Shown here piece after piece: positions 35,532 through 42,805 of a stretch of DNA of 64,000 bases. Source of the stretch: Deltaproteobacteria bacterium (GTDB lineage Bacteria; Desulfobacterota; GWC2-55-46). Numbering within the stretch: the stretch's first letter is position 1; every line of letters starts with the position of its first letter. The notes below the pieces were generated by a model. It ran no database searches and was not told the origin of the DNA. It saw only the letters and a list, made by a program, of their open reading frames with translations. The position numbers and the translations under genes are program-made. The stretch spans positions 111,409 through 175,408 of the forward strand of contig JACRNL010000003.1 of assembly GCA_016234935.1 (NCBI GenBank). Direction: 5' to 3'.

Positions 35532-35556
35532 TCATTAAATCGCGGAGAAAATTAAC

Positions 35557-36420
35557 ATGACGGTGAAGACGGTCGGCGTTATCGGCGGCAGCGGGCTTTA
35601 CGAGATGGACGGGCTTAAAAAGGTCAAGGCGGTCAGGGTAACCACGCCTTTTGGAAAGCCCTCGGATGAGTATATAACCGGGATGCTCGGCGGCACCAAG
35701 ATGGTCTTTTTGCCGAGGCACGGCAGGGGGCACACGCTCTCGCCGTCCGAGGTGAATTACCGCGCTAACATCTACGGCATGAAAAAGCTCGGAGTTGAGT
35801 GGATAATCTCGGTCTCCGCCGTGGGCAGCATGAAGGAGCGGATAAAGCCCGGCCACATCGTCGTGGTGGACCAGTTCTTCGACCGCACCAAGGGCAGGCC
35901 GTCGACATTTTTCGGAAACGGAATAGTCGGCCACGTCGAGTTCGCCGATCCTGTTTGCCATGATCTCAGCAAGACCCTTAATCAGGCGGCCAGGGACGCC
36001 GGGGCGACAGTCCACATGGGCGGCACCTACGTTTGCATAGAAGGGCCGCAGTTCTCAACAAGGGCCGAATCGAACGTATACAGGTCATGGGGCGTGGACG
36101 TCATAGGCATGACCAACATCCCGGAGGCCAAGCTCGCGAGGGAGGCCGAGATATGCTACGCGACCATCGCCCTTTCAACCGATTATGACTGCTGGCACAC
36201 GACCGAAGAGTCCGTGACCGTCGAGATGATACTTGCAACCATAAAGGCAAACGTCGAGATGGCCAGGCAGATAATCAAAAACGCCGCTCCGGCAATAGCC
36301 GCGCACAGAGGATGCAAATGTCCCGGCGCCATGCGTTACGCCGTCCTCACTGACAGGAAGAAGATACCGGCGAAGGCCAAAAAAGACCTCGCGCTTTTGA
36401 TAGGGAAGTACCTTAAATAA
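35557..36420 (+). CDS. mtnP: 5'-methylthioadenosine phosphorylase
   Basis: 287 residues. Cleaves methylthioadenosine with phosphate to adenine and methylthioribose-1-phosphate, the substrate of MtnA encoded at 15247. Phosphate-site and purine-site segments: GVIGGSGLYEMDGL, FLPRHGRGHTLSPSEVNYRANI, SAVGSMKERIKPGHIVV, GTYVCIEGPQFSTRAESNVYRSWGVDVIGMTNIPEAKLAREAEI and LSTDYDCWH. The D in TDYDCW favours 6-aminopurine substrates (MTA rather than inosine/guanosine). GGAGA before the ATG. The PfkB kinase gene is 41 bp downstream. Confidence 0.95.
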   Translation: MTVKTVGVIGGSGLYEMDGLKKVKAVRVTTPFGKPSDEYITGMLGGTKMVFLPRHGRGHTLSPSEVNYRANIYGMKKLGVEWIISVSAVGSMKERIKPGHIVVVDQFFDRTKGRPSTFFGNGIVGHVEFADPVCHDLSKTLNQAARDAGATVHMGGTYVCIEGPQFSTRAESNVYRSWGVDVIGMTNIPEAKLAREAEICYATIALSTDYDCWHTTEESVTVEMILATIKANVEMARQIIKNAAPAIAAHRGCKCPGAMRYAVLTDRKKIPAKAKKDLALLIGKYLK

Positions 36421-36461
36421 AATCCGCCGGATAATGCTAAATCAAGAAGGAGCGCATTTAT

Positions 36462-37373
36462 ATGAGCATACTTGTCGTTGGTTCCGTCGCTTTTGACACC
36501 GTTGAGACGCCGTTTGGAAAGGCCGACGAGGCGCTGGGCGGTTCGGCGACGTATTTTTCAACCTCCGCAAGCTACTTTTCCCCGGTAAAGCTGGTCGCGG
36601 TCGTAGGGTCGGACTTTCCGGACGAGCATATCGCGGCGCTCAAGGGACGCGGCATAGACGTGACTGGACTGCAAAAGGTCGCCGGCGGCAAGACCTTCCG
36701 GTGGAAGGGCAAATACGAGTATGACCTTAACCAGGCGCACACGCTTGACACGCAGCTTAACGTCTTCAGCAACTTCGATCCTGTCCTTAACGACGGGCAT
36801 AAAGACTCGCCGTATGTTTTCCTGGCGAACATAGACCCTGACCTGCAGCTTAAGGTGCTTCGGCAGGTGAAAAAGCCCAAGCTCGTGGCCTGCGATACGA
36901 TGAACTTCTGGATAGAGGGCAAGCCCGAGGCGCTCAGGAAAATCCTGCGGCGCGTGGATATAGTCATCATAAACGAAGGCGAGGCAAGGGAGTTCGCCGG
37001 GTGCTCCTCTCTCGTGAAGGCCGCAAAGACGATACTGAAGGAAGGGCCGAAGGCGCTTATCGTAAAACGCGGGGAGTACGGCTCTCTGATGTTCATCGGC
37101 AACTCGGTCTTCTCGGCCCCGGCATATCCGCTTGAGGACATCTGCGACCCCACAGGCGCCGGAGACAGTTTTGCCGGCGGGTTCATGGGCTATCTCGCGT
37201 CCACCGGAGACCTCGGCGAGAGCGGTTTAAGAAAGGCCGTCATATTCGGCAGCGTCATGGCGTCGTTCAACGTCGAGGCGTTCAGCCTCGGCAGACTTTC
37301 GACGCTGACGCTCGTGGAGATACGCGAGAGGTACTCGGAACTGAAGCGGTTGACCCACTTCGACAGCCTGTGA
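36462..37373 (+). CDS. PfkB-family carbohydrate/nucleoside kinase
   Basis: 303 residues. Ribokinase fold: VVGSVAFDTVETPFG, GGSATYFSTSASYFS (the substrate GG), NEGEAREFAG, KRGEYGSLMF and the anion-hole/catalytic DPTGAGDSFAGGFMGYLA. Phosphorylates a sugar or nucleoside; the substrate is not evident. The position after mtnP hints at adenosine or a ribose derivative from MTA breakdown, which is inference. GAAGGAGCG lies 8 bases before the ATG. Confidence 0.9.
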   Translation: MSILVVGSVAFDTVETPFGKADEALGGSATYFSTSASYFSPVKLVAVVGSDFPDEHIAALKGRGIDVTGLQKVAGGKTFRWKGKYEYDLNQAHTLDTQLNVFSNFDPVLNDGHKDSPYVFLANIDPDLQLKVLRQVKKPKLVACDTMNFWIEGKPEALRKILRRVDIVIINEGEAREFAGCSSLVKAAKTILKEGPKALIVKRGEYGSLMFIGNSVFSAPAYPLEDICDPTGAGDSFAGGFMGYLASTGDLGESGLRKAVIFGSVMASFNVEAFSLGRLSTLTLVEIRERYSELKRLTHFDSL

Positions 37374-37432
37374 TATATTGCGTCTTATCCGGATTAATTG
37401 AAAACAGGAAGCGTATACGCATCCAGGGAATC

Positions 37433-38185
37433 ATGAAAAACGTCAAAACAGCCGTTTTACTCCTCGCGCTTGTCTTCTTTGCCGTTTCGTGCGCGGCGCC
37501 GCTCTCCAAGAGGAAGGAGGATTCAGACGTGCACTATCAACTCGGCAAGGTGCATCTGAATGACAAGAATTACAGCGAGGCATTGAAAGAGTTTACCACG
37601 GCCATAGAGAAGTACCCGGATGAGCCGTCATACCACAATGGGCTGGGTCTTGCCTATTTTGCGCGCTCCATGAACAAGGAGGCCATAGAGCAGTTCGAGG
37701 AGGCGGTCAGGCTCGACTCGAAGTTCTCCGACGGCTACCTGCACCTTTCCGCGGTCTACCTGTCCGAGAAGCGCTGGGACGACGCAATAGCCGCGGCTGA
37801 CAGCGCGGTCAAAAATATCTTCTACCGGACGCCGGAGCTTGCCCACCTGAACAGGGGGCTTGCGTTTTACAACAAAGGCGATTACAGGAACGCCTTTGAA
37901 AGTTTCAAAAAGGCGGTAGAGTTAAACGCCAACTTCACCGCCGCGTACTACAACATGGGGCTGACGCTTGACAAGCTGAATTCGCTTCGCGAGGCAGTCG
38001 AGGCGTTTGGGGCCGCGGTAAGGCTCGATGACGCGTATGTGGACGCGCACTTTAATATGGGGCTGGCTTACATAAAGCTCAAGAACAAGGCCGCGGCATT
38101 GAAGGAGTTTGAAAAGGTCATCGCGCTTGCGCCGCAGACGGAAAGGGCGCAATCGGCCAGGGATTACATAAACCTGTTGAAATAA
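37433..38185 (+). CDS. TPR-repeat lipoprotein
   Basis: 250 residues from ATG 37433, chosen over the ATG at 37370 because CCAGGGA and a proper lipoprotein signal (MKNVKTAVLLLALVFFAVSC, Cys 20) begin there. About six tetratricopeptide repeats follow (YQLGKVHLNDKNYSEALKEF, HNGLGLAYFARSMNKEAIEQF, NRGLAFYNKGDYRNAFESF, YNMGLTLDKLNSLREAVEAF, FNMGLAYIKLKNKAAALKEF). It resembles PilF/PilW-type pilotins, but no pilus gene is near, so it may be a general outer-membrane scaffold. Confidence 0.86.
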   Translation: MKNVKTAVLLLALVFFAVSCAAPLSKRKEDSDVHYQLGKVHLNDKNYSEALKEFTTAIEKYPDEPSYHNGLGLAYFARSMNKEAIEQFEEAVRLDSKFSDGYLHLSAVYLSEKRWDDAIAAADSAVKNIFYRTPELAHLNRGLAFYNKGDYRNAFESFKKAVELNANFTAAYYNMGLTLDKLNSLREAVEAFGAAVRLDDAYVDAHFNMGLAYIKLKNKAAALKEFEKVIALAPQTERAQSARDYINLLK

Positions 38186-38217
38186 ACCGGTTGCCGCGCC
38201 TTCTTAGAGGAAATTAC

Positions 38218-39117
38218 ATGGAAAGTCCGGGGGAATATTTAAAAAGGGAGAGGGAACACAGGGGGGTTACGCTTTCAGCCGTCCACGAGGCTACGCGCAT
38301 ATCCATGAAGTACCTTCGCGCCCTTGAGGACGACGACCTCGACGCCCAGCCTCATGCCACCTTTACGAAGGGGTTCATAAAATCATACTGCAAGCACCTC
38401 GGCCTTGATGAAACCGATGCGGTATTGCGTTATGAAATGTTCATAAGGGAGAAGGCTGAAAGGGTTGATAATTTCCGCGCCGAGGACTATAAGGGAGGTA
38501 AAAAGCGGCAGGCCCCGTATGATATAAGATATCTCTACGCGGCGGCGGCTACGGTAGTGATAATAGCCGTCTTTTATCTTGCTTTTATGAGGAAGGGCCC
38601 AAAAACCGCGCCGCAGACAGCGAGCGTGGCCGCGCAGGCGAAAGATACGGCAGTCCAGCCGCAGATGCAGCATCAGACGCAGGCGCAACCTCAACCTCAG
38701 GCAAAGGCAACTGCCGGGCCAGGCGAGCAGGCAAAGGCGGCCCCGCCTATGCAGGCGGCCGCCGTAAAAGTGGAAAAGCCTCAGGAAAAGCCTCCGGTAA
38801 AAGACGCGGCAAAGGCCGCTGATAAAGCTGAAAGCAAGGAAAAAAAGCATTTGATCTCGATTTCGGCGAGCGAGCTTGTATGGCTAAAAATGGGCATAGA
38901 CGACCACCCTGCGTTCAACGTGATATTGAAGGGCGGCGAGTCAGCATCGTGGCGGGCCGAAAAGGGCTTTCGTCTCGTGGTAGGCAACGCAGGCGGGGTG
39001 AGCATAACGTTTGACGGGAAGAAGCTCGAGCCGCTTGGCCCCTCCGGCAAGGTGGTAAACATCAATCTGCCGCAGGGCTTCGTTGACGCAAAACCAGCGG
39101 CGCCGCCGGAGCCGTAA
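38218..39117 (+). CDS. rodZ: RodZ-like cell-shape protein (HTH-TM-DUF4115)
   Basis: 299 residues from ATG 38218 (TTAGAGGAAATTAC before it). A cytoplasmic XRE-type helix-turn-helix (GEYLKREREHRGVTLSAVHEATRISMKYLRALE), one membrane helix (YLYAAAATVVIIAVFYLAFM), a periplasmic Gln/Pro/Ala/Lys-rich linker (QPQMQHQTQAQPQPQ...), and a C-terminal beta domain (DUF4115: SASELVWLKMGIDDHPAFNVILKGGESASWRAEKGFRLVVGNAGGV). It links MreB to the wall machinery. It follows the TPR lipoprotein by 32 bp. Confidence 0.88.
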   Translation: MESPGEYLKREREHRGVTLSAVHEATRISMKYLRALEDDDLDAQPHATFTKGFIKSYCKHLGLDETDAVLRYEMFIREKAERVDNFRAEDYKGGKKRQAPYDIRYLYAAAATVVIIAVFYLAFMRKGPKTAPQTASVAAQAKDTAVQPQMQHQTQAQPQPQAKATAGPGEQAKAAPPMQAAAVKVEKPQEKPPVKDAAKAADKAESKEKKHLISISASELVWLKMGIDDHPAFNVILKGGESASWRAEKGFRLVVGNAGGVSITFDGKKLEPLGPSGKVVNINLPQGFVDAKPAAPPEP

Positions 39118-39175
39118 AAAGGCCGCAGTCTCATCCGGCGGCGCCGCCGTGCCGTGGATGTTTGATCCCGCCGGC

Positions 39176-39255
39176 GCCTGCCCAGCACCACTTTTCATCG
39201 CCAAGAGTTCATGCGTAATACAAACGTTGGCACCGGAAAGTGGTGCTGGGCAGGC
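39176..39255. repeat. long hairpin element, 19-bp perfect arms
   Basis: GCCTGCCCAGCACCACTTT (39176-39194) is the exact inverse of 39237-39255, with a 42-base centre. It lies between rodZ and the GAF gene. Confidence 0.82.
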
Positions 39256-39281
39256 ATAATAAATCCTTTCAAGGGTGACGC

Positions 39282-40025
39282 ATGGAATCCATTATCAGAT
39301 GCAGAAAGTGCGGGAAAAAGATGAAGACGACCCGCGTGGACGATTACAGGATAAAGGCTTCGTGCACCTGCGGCTATTCCGAGTACAGGACTGCCCCTGC
39401 CGCGACAAAGGCCATAAACCCGCATTTTTCAAAGGAGAGTCTTCTGCCCCTTGTTTTTGACGAGAGCGGCAAGTTTTTCTTCGAGGCCGTAAAGGCGGAC
39501 CGCGAAAGAAAAGAGATAATAACCCTCGAAGAGGTCAGCATGCTCGCCTCTTCGGATTATAATCTCGACGAGGTCTTGCAGTCAGTCGTTGAAAAGACAG
39601 CGAAGAGGCTTGGCGTGGATATATGCTCCATATATCTGTGGGACGGCGAGCATCTGGTCCTGCGCGCCACGCACGGCCTTGCCATTGAGGCCATCGGAAA
39701 GGCCAGGCTCAAACCGGGCGAGGGCATCACCGGCTCGGCGGTAAAGGAGCAAAAGCCCCTTTACATCCAGGACGTATCCAAAGATCCGCGTTATAGATAT
39801 TTTCAGGAGACGCGCGAGGAACAGTATAAGATAAAGACGATGTATTCCTATCCCATGCTCTCCGGCACGGAGCCGTTCGGCGCTTTGAATGTGCAGACCG
39901 TCGTGACAAAGGAGTTCACCGGCGACGAACTTTCATTCGTGGCCGTGGTGGCGAACATAATTCTTGGCGCGGTGAAGATGAGAAAGGTCGTGCCGACCCC
40001 AGTCGTGCCGACCCCAAAGGTATAA
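39282..40025 (+). CDS. zinc-ribbon plus GAF domain protein
   Basis: 247 residues. An N-terminal ribbon with C7-x2-C10 and CTCG (C28, C30), then a GAF domain (about 75-235): EVSMLASSDYNLDEVLQSVVEKTAKRLGVDICSIYLWDGE, LKPGEGITGSAVKEQKPLYI, PMLSGTEPFGALNVQTV. It is probably a small-molecule or redox sensor, without a visible output domain. The tail (VVPTPVVPTPKV) comes from a 15-nt tandem repeat (GTCGTGCCGACCCCA twice) near the stop. The next gene begins right after its stop codon. Confidence 0.8.
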   Translation: MESIIRCRKCGKKMKTTRVDDYRIKASCTCGYSEYRTAPAATKAINPHFSKESLLPLVFDESGKFFFEAVKADRERKEIITLEEVSMLASSDYNLDEVLQSVVEKTAKRLGVDICSIYLWDGEHLVLRATHGLAIEAIGKARLKPGEGITGSAVKEQKPLYIQDVSKDPRYRYFQETREEQYKIKTMYSYPMLSGTEPFGALNVQTVVTKEFTGDELSFVAVVANIILGAVKMRKVVPTPVVPTPKV

Positions 40026-41147
40026 ATGGCCTGCGATAATCATCATGGCCGCAAGGGAAGGGACCTGCCCGGCATTTTTTTGAACGACAGAGGCTCTACC
40101 GCCTTTTATATCGTTTTTGTTATCTTCATGGCGATAGTCGTCTATTTCAAGTTCTACCGCGCCCCTGCATTGGATTCCGATAAGCCGGTAAAGATCACGG
40201 CGCCCGGGCGCAAGGCGGCCAGTTCCTTCGGCCCGCCCTTGCCGGAAGTCCGGCAGGCCCCGGCGAATGAAGCGGCCTCCATGCCCGCGGTCGTTGCCGT
40301 GCCCGGCGATGGGAATGCCGCCATGAGCGTTAACGCCGGAAATAGGCTGCCAACCGGGCCAGAGGACGCTTCGGCGGCTGACGCGCGGCGCGCAGAGTCA
40401 AGCGCCCCGGAGGCTGCCGGCTATAAAGTGGTCGTCAAAAGGCGCGCCGAGGATATCGAGGCTGAAAAGGGGATGTACAGCAAGGAGGGCAGTCACTTTA
40501 CCGTCAAGTTCGACGGCGGCGAGAACGGTGTGGCCGGACACGTCATCGCGATACTGCTTGAAGAGGCATACATGAAGATCGGATCTGACCTCGGCTTTTA
40601 TCCCGCTGACAGGATAGAGGCGGTGCTTTACGCAAAAGAACAATTCAGGGACGTTACAAGAAGCCCGGCATGGGCAGGCGCGCTCTATGACGGAAGGATA
40701 AAGGTGCCTGCCGGCGGCATAACGGAAAAGAGCTCTGAACTGGAAAAGGTATTGTTCCATGAATATACGCACTCTCTTGTGCAAAGGCTTTCGCGCGGAA
40801 GGGCTCCAACATGGCTCAACGAGGGCCTCGCGCAGTACGAGGAAGGGCAAGACGATTCGCGCTACGCGGACGCCCTGCGTGAGTTCTCCCGTAACGGCAA
40901 AAAAACATTCTCCCTCAGGGCGCTTGAGGGGTCTTTTATGGGGCTTACATCCTCTCAGGCGCAGTCTGCTTATATACTGAGCCACTCGGCAACGCGTTAC
41001 ATCATACGCGAGTTCGGGGTGAGCGCGGTCAAGAGGATATTAGAGGCCCTAGCGAGCGGACAGAATATCGACAGCGCCGTCAGTTCTTCAATATATCTCT
41101 CATACGACGATCTTGATAAGAGCTGGCTTGCGTCTTTGGACAGGTAA
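40026..41147 (+). CDS. membrane-anchored gluzincin (HExxH) peptidase-like protein
   Basis: 373 residues. A short cytoplasmic N-terminus, a membrane helix (AFYIVFVIFMAIVVYF, residues 26-41), a low-complexity linker to about 140, then a peptidase-MA-like domain: SHFTVKFDGGENG, the zinc motif LFHEYTHSLVQR (HExxH) and the downstream glutamate in PTWLNEGLAQYEEG. TPR-associated peptidases of this type are often uncharacterised. Catalysis is predicted from the motif only. Abuts the GAF gene (start immediately after its stop), so co-translated. Confidence 0.82.
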   Translation: MACDNHHGRKGRDLPGIFLNDRGSTAFYIVFVIFMAIVVYFKFYRAPALDSDKPVKITAPGRKAASSFGPPLPEVRQAPANEAASMPAVVAVPGDGNAAMSVNAGNRLPTGPEDASAADARRAESSAPEAAGYKVVVKRRAEDIEAEKGMYSKEGSHFTVKFDGGENGVAGHVIAILLEEAYMKIGSDLGFYPADRIEAVLYAKEQFRDVTRSPAWAGALYDGRIKVPAGGITEKSSELEKVLFHEYTHSLVQRLSRGRAPTWLNEGLAQYEEGQDDSRYADALREFSRNGKKTFSLRALEGSFMGLTSSQAQSAYILSHSATRYIIREFGVSAVKRILEALASGQNIDSAVSSSIYLSYDDLDKSWLASLDR

Positions 41148-41267
41148 GGCAAGGGGGTATTGCCTGTGTGTGCCGGCGATTGACCGGCAATTGCTTTTTT
41201 CTTTAAAACGACGAAGGGTTATGTTATATTTTACAGGCTTGATTTTACAAGGAGGTTAGCGCATCTT

Positions 41268-41900
41268 ATGAAGCTCAGAGACATCCTTAATTCCGTAAAT
41301 TTTTCAGGGACGCTGCTCGCGTGCGCCGGCATCGTCATAATGCTTGGCGGATGCGGCGGTGAAAAGAAAGCTGACAATGCCGCTAAAGAGACAGCCGCGC
41401 CGGCCGTAACGGCTCCGGCCGCGCAGCAAACGGCCCCTGCCATACCGCAGGGCAGCGCCAGGCCCGAAGGGCATCCGGCGGTTGACAAAAACGACGTATC
41501 CATGCATAAGGCTTCGCACACCGACATGAAGGGTAAAAAGGAAGTAAGGTTGTCCGAAGCGGTCAGGGCAAGGTGGAATGAGGCGCGGCTCAGGATTACG
41601 GACAGCTCCTCCGGACGCGCTGTGTCCATGACGCTGAAGGTCGGGGCCGTTACAAAGCTCGGAGCTGACGACTATAAACTGAAGATGGACGCGGTTGTGC
41701 CGGATTACACCATAGCCGGCGACCATATCGAGTCAAGGTCAAACGAGCCTAAAAACCCTGCCGTACTCGTGACGCTCTTCAAGGGTGACAAGGCCGTTGC
41801 CAGAGGCTGGGTATTCAGGGATCTGGCCGATTTTAATTCGTACAACAACGAAAGGTTCCACATAGTCCTTGAGTTGCCGGGCGCTAAGGCTGGAAAATAG
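41268..41900 (+). CDS. lipoprotein, DUF2155-like
   Basis: 210 residues. The signal peptide ends at a lipobox (MLGGC, Cys 29); an Ala/Pro/Gln-rich linker follows; a C-terminal beta domain (ARLRITDSSSGRAVSMTLKVGAVTKLG...NPAVLVTLFKGDKAVARGWVFRDLADFNSY) recalls DUF2155 proteins, whose ending has a GWxF motif. That assignment is tentative. CAAGGAGG lies about 12 bases before the ATG. A plausible envelope protein of unknown role; a tRNA-Ser gene starts 28 bp after its stop. Confidence 0.72.
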   Translation: MKLRDILNSVNFSGTLLACAGIVIMLGGCGGEKKADNAAKETAAPAVTAPAAQQTAPAIPQGSARPEGHPAVDKNDVSMHKASHTDMKGKKEVRLSEAVRARWNEARLRITDSSSGRAVSMTLKVGAVTKLGADDYKLKMDAVVPDYTIAGDHIESRSNEPKNPAVLVTLFKGDKAVARGWVFRDLADFNSYNNERFHIVLELPGAKAGK

Positions 41901-41927
41901 CCTATTTACGTCTTGCAGGCCGTTCAC

Positions 41928-42019
41928 GGAGAGATGCCCGAGAGGCTGAAGGGGGCTGACTCGAAATCAGTTGTCCTGTTCAAACGGGACCGGGGGTTCA
42001 AATCCCTCTCTCTCCGCCA
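41928..42019 (+). tRNA. tRNA-Ser (CGA)
   Basis: 92 nt with encoded CCA. Acceptor GGAGAGA/TCTCTCC, anticodon stem CTGA/TCAG with loop CTCGAAA (CGA), a long variable arm (TTGTCCTGTTCAAACGGGAC), T-arm GGGGGTTCAAATCCC. Reads UCG. Confidence 0.97.
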
Positions 42020-42224
42020 AGTTGCAAGAGGGGAACTCTCATATCCCCACAGGCTTTAAGTGGGGAACGGAAGGTTTTTCATAGGACACTTGTCCTGGCG
42101 CTTCAGGCTGTCCTTTACGCGCATCTGGAGATATGCGGCCAATAAGGATATTTAAGTTTTTCAGAGAGAGTTGGAAGGCGCTCCGTTCCAATCTTTTTCA
42201 AGGGGTTCAGCCCCCAATGCGGAT

Positions 42225-42315
42225 GGAGAGATGCCCGAGTGGCCGAAGGGGTACGCTTGGAAAGCGTATGTACATTAATAGTGTACCGAGGGTTCGAATC
42301 CCTCTCTCTCCGCCA
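42225..42315 (+). tRNA. tRNA-Ser (GGA)
   Basis: 91 nt with encoded CCA. Acceptor GGAGAGA/TCTCTCC, anticodon stem TACGC/GCGTA with loop TTGGAAA (GGA), long variable arm, GAGGGTTCGAATCCCTC T-arm. Reads UCC/UCU. The 205-bp spacer from the first tRNA-Ser contains a CCCCacaggctttaagtGGGG hairpin (family A words) near 42042 and no gene. Confidence 0.97.
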
Positions 42316-42354
42316 TACTAAAGCGGGTCTAACTCGCCGCCCAAGCAGCTTGAC

Positions 42355-42475
42355 GGCGCCGTTGATAGCCGGGTCTTGCGCAATGAAAGGACCGCAAATT
42401 CCGTCAGGTCCGGAAGGAAGCAGCGGTAGCAGTCCGACTCATGTGCCGCAAGGGTGCCTGGCTATCAACAGCGCC
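42355..42475 (+). ncRNA. ffs: signal recognition particle RNA (4.5S type)
   Basis: The conserved SRP domain IV loop GTCAGGTCCGGAAGGAAGCA then GCGGTAGC lies at about 42403-42430. The long closing stem GGCGCC..GTTGATAGCC pairs with GGCTATCAAC.AGCGCC, giving about 120 nt. Binds Ffh for co-translational targeting. The neighbour dnaX-ybaB-recR is the usual partner of ffs in many genomes. Confidence 0.93.
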
Positions 42476-42627
42476 GGCAAGCATTTTTCAAGCCGCTTTA
42501 TAGATTTTTGCCTGTTGCCGCGCTTCAGGCCATCCGGCGGGTATCTATCGCAGGCAAGCATTTTTCAAGCCGTATCTTCAATTTTTACATGGTGCGGCTT
42601 TTTTAAGTTGTTCGGTTGGTCTTAAGC

Positions 42628-42710
42628 ATGTCCTCGCAGGCCTGCCCTCGCATGTCCCCCGATAGAAACATTCGAGGGCAGGCTAAGGCGGGGGTTTTAA
42701 GCGGGGATCG
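42628..42710. repeat. family A repeat upstream of dnaX
   Basis: GCCTGCCCTCGCATGTCCCC, CGATAGAAACATTCGAGGGC, AGGCTAAGGCGGGGG, TTTTAAGCGGGGA. It is the inverse of much of the element at 29022-29102. Confidence 0.85.
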
Positions 42711-42805
42711 GCAGCCAGTCTTAAGTCCATCGGTGGCGGCTCTATTTTGGGGCTTCCATGCCGATTGGGCCGGTTCCAAACGCGTAGTAGCGCGCATTGC
42801 CTGTC

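Noticed and set aside
42133..42625. ORFs overlapping tRNA-Ser(GGA) and SRP RNA
   Set aside because: They translate structural RNA genes (for example the tRNA T-arm reads as RVRIPLSPP); no coding evidence.
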